Source: a virus
Virus record (IMG/VR): IMGVR_UViG_3300031920_000284
Location: 1 to 44,902 of that record
Reading direction: 5' to 3' (one strand)
DNA length: 44,902 nucleotides
This document shows, piece by piece, positions 15,464 to 24,247 of the stretch. A model generated the notes under the pieces. That model did no database searches. It was not told the DNA's origin and saw only the letters and a program-made list of their open reading frames with translations. Every line of letters begins with the position of its first letter. The first letter of the stretch is position 1. The position numbers were made by a program, and so were the translations under genes.

Positions 15464-16819
15464 TTATTGTAAAATATGTGCATTAGTTGTTGCTCTAGAT
15501 ACTGCTACATATTGTAATTGTCTTAATTCTTCTCTATCTCTACATATAGAAATATTCTTCATATCTATAAATACATTATTGATTGAAGAACCTTGCGATT
15601 TATGTACAGTAACCGCATAACCATGATCAAATGATTTTTTTCTTATTAATCTACCATCATAATAAATATCAAATGGAGTTGTAAAACTTTTTAAGATATT
15701 ATAATAATTTTTCCAAAGCATAGATGCTCTTCTATTATTTCTACCTTTACTATGAATAGCATCTACTCGCACATCTTCTATAAACATAGCAAGAGAATCT
15801 AAATAATCTTTATTTACATCTTTACTAATAATGCAAACTTCTTCTCTTCTTTTATTAGAAGAATTATATAAGTTTAATTTATAACCAGGTAATGTAATAA
15901 ATCCAGGAACAGCTATTGGAACTTTAATTGGTTTATCTATTATAATATAATCCATTGAATTCCAAAATTTTGTTCCATTAAATTCTAAATTTTCAGTACC
16001 TGTTATAGTACCAAATAAATCATATTCAGATTTATTTCCAAATAATACTTCTTTCATTTTAAGATTAAAAGCACTGGCTCTACTATTGGTATAAGCTAAT
16101 ATTTTTGTTTCTAATATATCATTAGTTTTCATAGCTTTTTTAGCATACTTAACAGCATCTGTAAAAAAATCTTTAACATCAGTATGACATAGTAATGATC
16201 CTTCTGTACCTATAGAAGTACTAAATCTATTAACAATACCTTCTCTTAATATTGGAAGTATATCTGATAATCCACTTTCTTCTTTCTGTCTAAAGATTTT
16301 AGTTAAAATAAATTGATCTTTTAAATCAAATACTTTAGAAATACTTATAGAAGTTACAGGTTTTAATTGCTTAGAATCTCCTATAAATATAATTTGCGAA
16401 TAATATTGTTCACATTTAGAAATTAATAATTCAAATAATTCATCATTAACCATAGAAGATTCATCACAAATAATTATTCCATGAGATGGAAATAACATTG
16501 AATTGCCATGTGTATAAAATTGCAAATCTTTAAAATCAAGATTTAAAATTTGTATATTTGGAGAAAGAGAGAGTAATTTATGTAAAGTCATACCTTCTCT
16601 TTCAGTAAATCTCTCTAAAACAGTTTTTGCTTTATGTGTTGGTACAGTTAATACATATTGTTTTCTTGCACTTTCAAGGTACTCTACAAGACTTTTTACT
16701 AAAAAACTTTTACCTGTTCCAGCATATCCAATTAATGAATATGCTATTTTATTAGATTTAGTAAATCTTATAATATCTTCTAAAGCAGCTTGTTGTTCTT
16801 CTCCTAATATTATATCCAT
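15464..16819 (-). CDS. SF1 DNA helicase, Dda/RecD-like
   Basis: 451 residues. Q-motif-like EEQQAALEDI at 8-17, Walker A GYAGTGKS near 31, Ia TVPTHKAK near 60, Walker B ICDESSM near 115, III IGDSKQLKPV near 147, a motif IV/V region and the signature VTVHKSQGSS near 401, and VI QYVAVSRAT at the end. This is the RecD2/Dda group that moves 5' to 3' on ssDNA and helps replication start or clears proteins. It is full length for this family. Confidence 0.93.
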   Translation of the reverse strand: MDIILGEEQQAALEDIIRFTKSNKIAYSLIGYAGTGKSFLVKSLVEYLESARKQYVLTVPTHKAKTVLERFTEREGMTLHKLLSLSPNIQILNLDFKDLQFYTHGNSMLFPSHGIIICDESSMVNDELFELLISKCEQYYSQIIFIGDSKQLKPVTSISISKVFDLKDQFILTKIFRQKEESGLSDILPILREGIVNRFSTSIGTEGSLLCHTDVKDFFTDAVKYAKKAMKTNDILETKILAYTNSRASAFNLKMKEVLFGNKSEYDLFGTITGTENLEFNGTKFWNSMDYIIIDKPIKVPIAVPGFITLPGYKLNLYNSSNKRREEVCIISKDVNKDYLDSLAMFIEDVRVDAIHSKGRNNRRASMLWKNYYNILKSFTTPFDIYYDGRLIRKKSFDHGYAVTVHKSQGSSINNVFIDMKNISICRDREELRQLQYVAVSRATTNAHILQ

Positions 16820-17097
16820 TACATTTCTTCTAATTTAGTTAAAATTTCTTTTATTCGTTTACCCCAATCTGGATCAGATTCTGACCATATTGCATCTACT
16901 TCTTCTAAATTTTCGTCTTCGAACACTAATAATGGGACTTTCTTTGTACCAAAATTTGTTTGTATTGATCTAGCTTGTTTTTGTTCTCTTCTAATATCAG
17001 TATTAAAAGTTTCAATAATAACCCTATTTTCAAATTCGTTTACTATATTTAATATATAACTAGTAGCATCATTAAAAACTACTTTAATTACTTTCAT
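16819..17097 (-). CDS. Unknown protein
   Basis: 92 residues, charged, with a beta-rich first third and a helical C-terminus (WGKRIKEILTKLEEM). No recognised motif. One-base overlaps with the helicase and the upstream gene place it firmly in the operon. Confidence 0.7.
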   Translation of the reverse strand: MKVIKVVFNDATSYILNIVNEFENRVIIETFNTDIRREQKQARSIQTNFGTKKVPLLVFEDENLEEVDAIWSESDPDWGKRIKEILTKLEEM

Positions 17098-17858
17098 TAT
17101 ATTCCTAATAGCCGATTAATAATCATAGTTTTCTCAAACTTATTCATTATATCTTTCTTATCATTAGTAATAATCTGTGTAAATGCATTATGAACATCAA
17201 ATAGAGTTGGATCATATCCTTCTGGAATATAATAATCGCTATCTTCATTTATAAATAAACTTTTATAAGCATCTATTGGAGTACTTACAGCAATCTTTAC
17301 TTTACCAAAGCCATAATTTTCACCTTCTCTTAAAGAATGATCTACCCATTCTCCTAAAAATCTTTTTCTTTCATTTCTATCTATGTACTCTTTTTTCATT
17401 CTATCTAACGTGATAGCAAAATCATTAGTACTTTCCATAAGATGTTTAATAGGACTAAAGTTAATTGGGTCTCCAGGTACTAGTTCTTGTATATTAATCC
17501 ATTGAGGATTAAAAACACATAAATTAGTACAAGCTTGATTTAAATAACCTCTATACATTTTTACAACAGGTTTTCTAACATCAATTCCATATAAAAATCC
17601 AATAACTTCATCATGAGAATCTATTGTATGTTCTGGTTTTAATTTTGCTTGAATTAAAACTCTATTATATGTAATATCTTCAGTACCATTTTCCATAGTC
17701 ATTTGATCTGGTAGTTTGACTTGTACAGAAAAATCATCTGTAAAAGCTGACATTCTTTCTAAAAATGGTTCTACATAAGTTTTAGTAGGATAAAATTCCC
17801 TATTTTTAATTATTGTAGAGCGTCCTTTTAAAAGATCTTGTATTGTTACTTCACTCAT
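17097..17858 (-). CDS. Conserved phage protein, possibly DUF932-like
   Basis: 253 residues. The centre (KPVVKMYRGYLNQACTNLCV followed by FNPQWINIQEL) recalls the R..CxN..V pattern of DUF932 phage and plasmid proteins, whose role is unknown. The C-terminal 90 residues are helical with an NEDSDYYIPEGYDP insertion. The similarity is weak. It lies between the helicase and a conserved DUF7352-like gene. Confidence 0.6.
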   Translation of the reverse strand: MSEVTIQDLLKGRSTIIKNREFYPTKTYVEPFLERMSAFTDDFSVQVKLPDQMTMENGTEDITYNRVLIQAKLKPEHTIDSHDEVIGFLYGIDVRKPVVKMYRGYLNQACTNLCVFNPQWINIQELVPGDPINFSPIKHLMESTNDFAITLDRMKKEYIDRNERKRFLGEWVDHSLREGENYGFGKVKIAVSTPIDAYKSLFINEDSDYYIPEGYDPTLFDVHNAFTQIITNDKKDIMNKFEKTMIINRLLGI

Positions 17859-17876
17859 TTTATTTTTTATTATAAC

Positions 17877-18143
17877 TTAGTTTGTTAAATATAAATGAAA
17901 AATAAAAGTACTTTCATTTAGTTGATATGTTCCAATATATTTACCATCAAATTCTTCTTCTATAGGATGCCCAGTACCAAATGTTCTAAAAGCATATGTT
18001 TTTTTAGGATTATGTATATCTACTTTTACCCAAATGTAAGGTATTCCATATTGTATTTGAACAGTAAGAATTTCTGCACCTATTGGCATATCAATATAAA
18101 AAAAATCATCAGTTTCTATTTCATATTTATAAATAGTTTTCAT
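17877..18143 (-). CDS. DUF7352-like small protein
   Basis: 88 residues, beta-rich. The pattern KTIYKYEIE ... IDMPIGAEILTVQIQYG ... WVKVD ... FRTFGTGHPI ... YIGTYQL ... FIFHLYL follows a small family common in phages and bacteria (KTIWKYEL...MP.GA.IL.V..Q...W..VD...F...GTGH). No function is known. Confidence 0.8.
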   Translation of the reverse strand: MKTIYKYEIETDDFFYIDMPIGAEILTVQIQYGIPYIWVKVDIHNPKKTYAFRTFGTGHPIEEEFDGKYIGTYQLNESTFIFHLYLTN

Positions 18144-18475
18144 TATTTAAGTTTTTTACCACATTCTGAACAATAATTACCTGTTTTAAAATTACAACAA
18201 TTTTCTATAGTAATTAAATGTTTATAAGTTTCAATTATTTGCTTTTCATTAAGAAGAGTAAGTTCTAAAGATTCCTCATCAAATAATCTATCTCTTACTT
18301 CTACATATTCAGCTCCTTCCCAAGAAAAATAATCTAATACTTCTGATAATAATTGATCTTCATTATAAAAAATAACATTATAATGTTTCACATATATTTC
18401 AAAATCAAAATCAATTGATACAGTATCAAATTTATTTTCAAGTATGGTGTATTCACGTTTTATTTTTATTTTCAT
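18143..18475 (-). CDS. Unknown protein with C-terminal zinc ribbon
   Basis: 110 residues from ATG at 18475. The longer reading needs a TTG start. The C-terminus has CCNFKTGNYCSECGKK, a likely metal-binding knuckle. The rest is acidic and beta-rich. Its start lies inside the end of the metallophosphoesterase gene (TTGATGAAA), so the two are linked in translation. Confidence 0.7.
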   Translation of the reverse strand: MKIKIKREYTILENKFDTVSIDFDFEIYVKHYNVIFYNEDQLLSEVLDYFSWEGAEYVEVRDRLFDEESLELTLLNEKQIIETYKHLITIENCCNFKTGNYCSECGKKLK

Positions 18476-20040
18476 CAATATAGTGTTGTGTAAGTTAGTG
18501 TATTTTTATTAAAAGTAATAGATTGTCTTTTGCCATATCTATTAAGAGTTACTCCATTATATGCCCATCCGGATAATCCATTATTATAACCATGTTTCAT
18601 GCCACAAGATATTCCTACCTGATAACATCCCCATTTAATAGATGGACTATGACTATGACCAATAATAGTTTTAGTAGAAAGTTTAGCAAAAGAATTAACA
18701 CTACCTCTTGATCCATTAGGTCCTTTATGTCCATGTAATGCTAATTGAACTCCATGTCTAATATAAGAATCATTTAAACCTAATGCTTTAATAAATCTAA
18801 ACTTCTTATTAATAAAATAAGGAATAATACCATCTGGTGCCTTTCCATCTACAACTAATTTTTCTAATTTTACAAATGCTTGTGCATTATAAGGTGGGTA
18901 GTCTCTCCAACTAGTAGTAACTATAGCTCTATCAAGCATATCATCATGATTAGAAGCTATCACTAAAGTTTCATCCATATTATTCTCAAACCAAGTAAGT
19001 TCTTCTTGCATTTGTAATAATTCATCTTTTAAAATTGCTTTTCCATCTTTCCAAAGTTCTACTTGTACAACGGGATTTTTAATATTATGTACATTAATAC
19101 ATGCACTATCCCAAACATCATGTAATACAGATTTTTCAATGTCTAAATCTCTACAAAGTTTTTTAAAAGATCTAGTAACTAAAGAATTTTTTTGTGCAAA
19201 ATGGCTATCTCCCCATACTAAAGTTTCAGTACTTTCTGTAGATATTTTACCTTCTTTTATTCTATAAATAAGATCATTAAAACTACCATCTTTATGAGCA
19301 GAAACATTTCTAATATGAACTGTATCATCACTTTCTATTTCTACTACAACAAAACCATATGAATGATGTTCTGCTGCTTTACCACCTGCTACTGAATCTG
19401 TAAAACTCGGTACAGTTACTGTTCCTGTAGAATGTATAAATTCTTGTTCTTGTTCTTCTAATACAGCAATAGATCTCATTTCTATTCTGGGAGCTCCTAC
19501 AATAACAGAAGAGCCTTTTGCAAATACTTCAATTCCATTAGTTGGATTTGGAGAAGTTGCTTGTATTTTTAAATCTGCTAATAGCAATACCCTTTTATGT
19601 AAAAGTTGTCTTTTAGCTGTTAAATATGGATGAACTACTTTATCCCAAGTATCTCCTTCTTCTTTCCAAATAGAAGTAGGATTCTTATAACGAGTTGCTA
19701 TTATACCTATTTCCGCATTAATATGTTTAGCATATGCTTTCATATTATTTAATAAAGGAACATTAGCAGGGCAAGCATTTTGTGCACTTGAAATTAAATA
19801 TCTTTTACTTTCTTTAAGAGTATGAAATACTGCATCAGAAAATTGAGAAGGAGCTAAAGTTAAATCATAATAATCTAGCCATTCTTTTAAAACATCTTTT
19901 GTTATTACAAAATGATCCATTAACATATATGTTTTTTCATCTTTTGTTTTAGTAGGAGCACTACACACCTGCTTGAGATACTTTAATTGACTTTTATTTA
20001 AATTAATTTTCTCTTCTATTTCTTCTTTTTCTTTATCCAT
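18475..20040 (-). CDS. Large metallophosphoesterase, possibly T5 A1-like nuclease group
   Basis: 521 residues. Motifs in the second half: LVWGDSHFAQ near 283, VIASNHDDMLDRA near 360, LALHGHKGPNGSRGS near 442 and IIGHSHSP near 470. These are the metal ligands (D-x-H, N-H-D, H-G-H, G-H-x-H) of the calcineurin superfamily. Size and layout, with about 250 N-terminal residues of other fold, recall phage T5 first-step transfer protein A1, a nuclease that takes over the host; that is only a resemblance. Two TGA codons in a row end the frame at 18475; if UGA is Trp it continues WWK to TAA at 18466. It is transcribed after the terminator at 20085. Confidence 0.8.
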   Translation of the reverse strand: MDKEKEEIEEKINLNKSQLKYLKQVCSAPTKTKDEKTYMLMDHFVITKDVLKEWLDYYDLTLAPSQFSDAVFHTLKESKRYLISSAQNACPANVPLLNNMKAYAKHINAEIGIIATRYKNPTSIWKEEGDTWDKVVHPYLTAKRQLLHKRVLLLADLKIQATSPNPTNGIEVFAKGSSVIVGAPRIEMRSIAVLEEQEQEFIHSTGTVTVPSFTDSVAGGKAAEHHSYGFVVVEIESDDTVHIRNVSAHKDGSFNDLIYRIKEGKISTESTETLVWGDSHFAQKNSLVTRSFKKLCRDLDIEKSVLHDVWDSACINVHNIKNPVVQVELWKDGKAILKDELLQMQEELTWFENNMDETLVIASNHDDMLDRAIVTTSWRDYPPYNAQAFVKLEKLVVDGKAPDGIIPYFINKKFRFIKALGLNDSYIRHGVQLALHGHKGPNGSRGSVNSFAKLSTKTIIGHSHSPSIKWGCYQVGISCGMKHGYNNGLSGWAYNGVTLNRYGKRQSITFNKNTLTYTTLY

Positions 20041-20084
20041 TCAATTTTGTTATAGCTGTTACGCTGTTAATAATTGTTATTCGT

Positions 20085-20116
20085 GAAAAAAGGTCAGTAA
20101 ATTTAATTACTGACCT
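20085..20116 (-). terminator. Strong intrinsic terminator
   Basis: A perfect 10-bp stem (AGGTCAGTAA / TTACTGACCT) with a 6-base loop, followed on the minus strand by six T. It stands 32 bases after the gene that ends at 20148. Confidence 0.92.
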
Positions 20117-20147
20117 AATTTGTTATCTTATAACTTATTTTTGTTTC

Positions 20148-20849
20148 TTATTCAGAAACGAAGAACATAAATTTACCTTCTTTTGCAGATTTAGATGGTG
20201 TATAAACTCCATATCCTGCATACTTTTGACCATCAGTTACCTCTTTTACGATTTCAACTACATAATCTTTTTTATTTTCTTCAATAAGCTCTTTCATTAA
20301 TTTGAAAGCTGTATCTTTTCTGTTGGCTTTTCCTTCGACACTCCCTACATTGTGTATAGTTACATCAGTTACGTCAATTTCTTTTTCTTTTTCAATTTCT
20401 AAAACCTCACCAGTTTCTTCATCTTTTGTTTTAGATGTAACTGTAATAGTTTCTTTGTGATAAGGAGTAAGTATATCTACTACTTTTTCTTCACCAGTTT
20501 CTTTATTAACTACAATTTTAGTAGCTTTAGTGTATTTTACTACAAAATCAGCTTCTTTAATTTGATAAGTTGTTGTTGACTTTCTTTTTCCATTTGTTAC
20601 CTCATTGATAACGTTATAAGGACGTAATCTTGTATCATCAGCCGCAGCTTCAATTACAATATAAGCACCAACTGCTTTTTTATCCTTAATATAATTTTCC
20701 ATGAACTTATTAAGTTCTCTGGTATTGATAGGAGATCCTGCTTTTTTCCATGCTAAGGAAGCATTTTTTAACATTCCTAAATCCACTCCTAAATTAGTTG
20801 TTTCAAACGCTTTTGTTTTACTATAACCTACTGCTTCTACTGTTTTCAT
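20148..20849 (-). CDS. Unknown protein in its own strong transcription unit
   Basis: 233 residues, rich in Lys and Glu, mostly beta with charged loops. It starts MKTVEAVGYSKTKAFE and ends KEGKFMFFVSE. A central segment alternates charged strands (KETITVTSKTKDEETGEVLE). No catalytic motif. It differs from its neighbours in having its own promoter (TAnnTTTG box) and a textbook terminator, and by more GC-ended codons. Those features suggest very high expression early in infection. An abundant structural, DNA-binding or host-inhibiting protein are all possible; none can be chosen from sequence. Confidence 0.8.
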   Translation of the reverse strand: MKTVEAVGYSKTKAFETTNLGVDLGMLKNASLAWKKAGSPINTRELNKFMENYIKDKKAVGAYIVIEAAADDTRLRPYNVINEVTNGKRKSTTTYQIKEADFVVKYTKATKIVVNKETGEEKVVDILTPYHKETITVTSKTKDEETGEVLEIEKEKEIDVTDVTIHNVGSVEGKANRKDTAFKLMKELIEENKKDYVVEIVKEVTDGQKYAGYGVYTPSKSAKEGKFMFFVSE

Positions 20850-20914
20850 ATTTCATTTTCATTTTAAATTAAAATTATCTATTTTATCTATATAGTATTC
20901 ATCTTATTACCTTA

Positions 20915-20947
20915 CAAAAATAGCGATTATTTCATTATAAAACAACC
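20915..20947 (-). promoter_or_regulatory. Bacteroidota-type promoter for the gene at 20849
   Basis: On the minus strand there is GGTTG, then 20 bases, then TATTTTTG. This matches the Bacteroidota consensus TTTG (-33), about 19 to 21 bases, TAnnTTTG (-7). The -7 box is at 20915-20922. It leaves a leader of about 60 bases, and no Shine-Dalgarno site is seen. Confidence 0.65.
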
Positions 20948-20960
20948 TATATCATATAAA

Positions 20961-20980
20961 AATATGTTAAAAAATGTTAA
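20961..20980. repeat. Shared 20-bp element, copy 1, two ATGTTAA units 10 bp apart
   Basis: AATATGTTAAAAAATGTTAA is identical to 31465-31484. Inside it ATGTTAA is repeated with a 10-bp period, so both units face the same side of the helix. It lies about 40 bases upstream of the -7 box of the gene at 20849 and overlaps the stop codon of the upstream gene. Confidence 0.7.
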
Positions 20981-21888
20981 ATTCCAAATTTCGCTTTAGC
21001 TTTTTTCCGAGAATTATAATTTTTTTTAGTTCGAGGTAACTTAATTTTTTCAATTGCATCTACAATAGTATAATCAAGTAAATATATACTAGTGTAGATC
21101 TCTTTTAAATCTGCAAGACTAAGGTCTTTAGATAAATCAACTAATTCTTCTACATCTTTTTCTGGAACATTCTTTTTATTAAAATATTCTTTTCTGGTAA
21201 GTTCAGAAGGAAGAGGAATTTCTATTTTTAAATCTAATCTACTAGGTCTTAAAAAGGAATCTGGTATATTTTTAGTATTATTGGATGTAGCTACTACTAC
21301 ATGATGGTCAATACTTAATTTACCATCTAAAAAGTCTAATAAATCATCAACTTCTTCATATTTATCAATATCTTCTATGATTGAAATTATAGGTGTATTT
21401 GGTTCAATAATTCTAAAATTATTAACTACAAATTCAACATATAAATTAAGATTGTTAGGACTAGAAACTTTAAATACAATTCCTTTTCTTTTTATAATTT
21501 CACTTGATAACATAGAAATAATAGAACTTTTACCTGTTCCTGGGTATCCTTCTAAAAGAATTCCTCTTTTATGTATCAAATTATTTTTTTTGTATAAATC
21601 TCTTTTTTCCCAAAAAACATTAATTTCTTCTAATAAATCATTAATAATAGAATTAGAGAATGTAAATAATTGATCAGATTTTATTTCAATTTTTTTACAA
21701 TAAATTCCATATTCTCTATTAGCTTCTACTTTATAAATACCAGGTTTTAATTTATTTTGAGTACTTAAATTTCCTGAAGGTCTTAAAATACCACCTTCTT
21801 TAATCCATTGTGATGCTTTTTCTATAGGATCTTCTAAATCATATTCTGCTCCTACTACAATAAATGGGCTGTCTAAAACGGTATCCAT
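20977..21888 (-). CDS. AAA+ ATPase (BCS1-like arrangement)
   Basis: 303 residues. Walker A LEGYPGTGKSSII near 113, Walker B ISIIEDIDK near 166, sensor 1 VVVATSNNT near 197, and an arginine finger region SFLRPSRLD near 211. The order and the R-P-S/G-R-hD motif match classical AAA ATPases of the BCS1/FtsH-like branch. The N-terminal 90 residues are beta-rich and may bind a partner. Role unknown; it is common in large phages. It heads toward the promoter region of the next gene and overlaps the previous gene by 16 bases. Confidence 0.88.
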   Translation of the reverse strand: MDTVLDSPFIVVGAEYDLEDPIEKASQWIKEGGILRPSGNLSTQNKLKPGIYKVEANREYGIYCKKIEIKSDQLFTFSNSIINDLLEEINVFWEKRDLYKKNNLIHKRGILLEGYPGTGKSSIISMLSSEIIKRKGIVFKVSSPNNLNLYVEFVVNNFRIIEPNTPIISIIEDIDKYEEVDDLLDFLDGKLSIDHHVVVATSNNTKNIPDSFLRPSRLDLKIEIPLPSELTRKEYFNKKNVPEKDVEELVDLSKDLSLADLKEIYTSIYLLDYTIVDAIEKIKLPRTKKNYNSRKKAKAKFGI

Positions 21889-22253
21889 GCTGATAATATT
21901 TCTTTAATTTTATTAATAATTTCTTCAGAACTTTTTAATCCACAAGAATCTGCTTTTTTACAATTATAAGAAAGTTCTTCTACCATAATAGCTAAGTTTT
22001 CTAACATTTCATAATAACCAGAATTGTCTACTTTTTGTTTAGTTATTTTTAGTAGTATTTCTAAAGAAGTAACTGCTTTATCCTTTGCTTTTAATTTGAT
22101 ATACATTAAAGAAAGTAGAGAAATAAGAACAAGCTTATCATTAACGTTTTCAGAAGAGAATGTACCTAAAGAAAATGAATGACTATACACACTTTTTTTT
22201 TCTACATATGTAGCATCATAAAGACTTTGTACAATATCATCTATCTTGTCCAT
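21873..22253 (-). CDS. Unknown helical protein
   Basis: 126 residues, almost all predicted helix, hydrophobic and repeating leucines (KLVLISLLSLMYIKLKAKDK). No motif. It overlaps the AAA ATPase downstream by 16 bases and the nuclease upstream by 13 bases, so a partner role with either is possible. Confidence 0.7.
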   Translation of the reverse strand: MDKIDDIVQSLYDATYVEKKSVYSHSFSLGTFSSENVNDKLVLISLLSLMYIKLKAKDKAVTSLEILLKITKQKVDNSGYYEMLENLAIMVEELSYNCKKADSCGLKSSEEIINKIKEILSAWIPF

Positions 22254-23281
22254 TCTATTGCTTTAATTAATAATTCTTTAAATTCTTCTTTACCTCTATT
22301 AATATAATTGCCATTTACTTTACATACTCTAGTATTAAAGTTTGGTATAGTTTCTACTAAAAGAATATTTGCTTCAAGACTATATCCAGGGCCATGTAAA
22401 TTTACCATTGCTGCATTAAGTAACCAAAGATACATACCCAGTTGTCTATAGTAATGATACTTTTGAAAAGAGCCATTTAACCAAATAATTTTTTTAGTAC
22501 CATCTTCTAATATATCCGTAATATTACCTCCCATAAAAAATTTAGCAGGTTTTCCAGTAGTTTTTAAATCATTTAAAGTAATTACTTTTAAATCATGATC
22601 TACTGTAAAATTATCAAGCTTAGCTTTTAATTTCACAAGATGTACATTTCCATTATCTAATTCTACTTCTATTTCACAAAGTATAGCATATTCATTAAAA
22701 AATGAAATTGGTTCAAAGATTCCTTGAGGATATAATAATTTATTAATAGCTTTATTTTTAGATATAGCTTCCATACATAATTCATGTTTAGCTTTCATTG
22801 TAGCAGATAAATAAATAATCTCTTTATTTTCTTCAAATTCTTGAGTATGTCTTCGAGCTAAATAATAACCAAGAGCCTTTTTAATAGCTGTTCTTTGTCT
22901 AGTTATTGTTAAAGTATTTTTATAATAATCTGCTTCTACTTTAGCTTCATTTATAGCATCTTGAATTTTATATCCTTTATCTCTTAATTTTAATATTGCA
23001 TGTACAAATTCTCCTAATTTACCAGTAGTTTTATCAAGTTTACTAATAAAAAAGTCATTTGGTTGTAGTAAAGAGCAATGAACCGCTGTTCCTAATGCAA
23101 ATGAATCTGTATAAGTATTTATAAATCCTATATTAAATTTCTCAATACTGCCATCTTGAGCAGGATTAATTAATCCAAGTTTAGAATTTGATATATAATC
23201 AGAATATTTATCCGAGAAATATTGTTCATCTGATAATCTAATTAATTGAATACTTTCTGGTTTTATTTTAATTTGTGCCAT
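22241..23281 (-). CDS. PD-(D/E)XK exonuclease, RecB/Cas4-like
   Basis: 346 residues. Near residue 225 KAKLDN then, about 15 residues later, ITLNDLKTTGKPA give the D ... D-x-K catalytic triad pattern. HYYRQLGMYLWLL near 280 is the Q-x-x-x-Y motif of RecB-family nucleases. The N-terminus has FALGTAVHCSLLQP, the G-x-x-x-H motif of the same family. Together these are the RecE/exonuclease VIII-like or Cas4-like class, which makes 3' ssDNA for annealing. The Sak4-like ATPase and SSB-like protein nearby fit a recombination module. Confidence 0.85.
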   Translation of the reverse strand: MAQIKIKPESIQLIRLSDEQYFSDKYSDYISNSKLGLINPAQDGSIEKFNIGFINTYTDSFALGTAVHCSLLQPNDFFISKLDKTTGKLGEFVHAILKLRDKGYKIQDAINEAKVEADYYKNTLTITRQRTAIKKALGYYLARRHTQEFEENKEIIYLSATMKAKHELCMEAISKNKAINKLLYPQGIFEPISFFNEYAILCEIEVELDNGNVHLVKLKAKLDNFTVDHDLKVITLNDLKTTGKPAKFFMGGNITDILEDGTKKIIWLNGSFQKYHYYRQLGMYLWLLNAAMVNLHGPGYSLEANILLVETIPNFNTRVCKVNGNYINRGKEEFKELLIKAIEWTR

Positions 23282-23780
23282 TTAATTCTTCGTATAATTT
23301 CATTATATTGTTAATATCTAAATCATAAATTCTATACTTAGTTTTTACTTTTTGATTATGAGGAGCATCCATTAGTAAACAAAATATATTATTTTCATTA
23401 CATTCATTAAATGTTGTAATTTTATCGTCTATAAAGATATCACATTTTAGACTTTTCAATAATTTTATTTTACTTTCTCCCCAATAAACCTGATTTATAT
23501 TACTCCTTCCAGGTACATTATTGATTTGTAAAGACTCTTTAGTCCATGCTTTAGGAATGCCTCTAGCACTTACATATCCTTTAGGAGTAAAATTAGGCAT
23601 ATTTTTAATTGGTAAATTTAGCCAAAAATCCTTTTCTGAAGAAATCTCAAATAATCTTTTCTTGATTAAATTAGAGTTACTCCATGATTTTAATACTTTT
23701 GTATTAAATCTTTTAGCAAAGGCTTCAAACCAGCTAAAAATGACATCATCAATGTCTAAATAAATAATAGGTTTTATCAT
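23268..23780 (-). CDS. HAD-type 5'(3')-deoxyribonucleotidase-like protein
   Basis: 170 residues. HAD motif I YLDIDDVIFSW at 7-17 and motif IV CDIFIDDK near 118 are clear; a Lys-containing motif III (WGESKIKLL) precedes it. Proteins of this type dephosphorylate deoxynucleoside monophosphates, which fits the nucleotide genes elsewhere in the window. It overlaps the nuclease gene by 14 bases. Confidence 0.82.
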   Translation of the reverse strand: MIKPIIYLDIDDVIFSWFEAFAKRFNTKVLKSWSNSNLIKKRLFEISSEKDFWLNLPIKNMPNFTPKGYVSARGIPKAWTKESLQINNVPGRSNINQVYWGESKIKLLKSLKCDIFIDDKITTFNECNENNIFCLLMDAPHNQKVKTKYRIYDLDINNIMKLYEELNGTN

Positions 23781-23790
23781 ACTTCAATTT

Positions 23791-24246
23791 TTATAATTGT
23801 TTATTTAAGTAATTTTCTAAAAGTGTATAAAAAAATTGTTTTGGAATAATTGCATACTCTCCTAAAGATGTAATATTTACATTACCTTCTTTTTTTAGCT
23901 GGATATTCCATAATATACATAATGGTTTATCTTTTAAGCCAACATCAGCATTAATTTTTTTAACAGAAGGTGTAGTTTGTGTTTTCTTTAATTGAAAATA
24001 ACATGGTAATATATTATCACCATCATAAATATCAATCTTCATGTTATCTAATGCTTTACTCGCTGATCGAGATGTACATATATTTTCATTGCTATAAAGT
24101 TCTTTAAGTTCATTAACTATTTGCCTTTCATAGGCTGATCCTTTATTTTTACTATATGCACCAGATCTTTTCTTACGAGATTTTGGTTTTTGTATTATAG
24201 GTGGTTTATCTTCCACTCATTTTATAGTTTCTTGTTTTTCTGTCAT
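23791..24246 (-). CDS. Resolvase-like PD-(D/E)XK nuclease, with one N-terminal TGA
   Basis: 151 residues from ATG at 24246, which requires TGA at 24217-24219 to be read as Trp (ETIK-W-VEDK). A start at GTG 24216 avoids the TGA and loses 10 residues. Core: KGSAYERQIVNELKELY, SASKALDNMKIDIYDGDN and PCYFQLKKTQ, which give the E ... D ... Q-x-K pattern of Hjc-like Holliday junction resolvases and related nucleases. It would cut branched DNA before packaging. It lies within the recombination block. Confidence 0.75.
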
Positions 24247-24247
24247 A

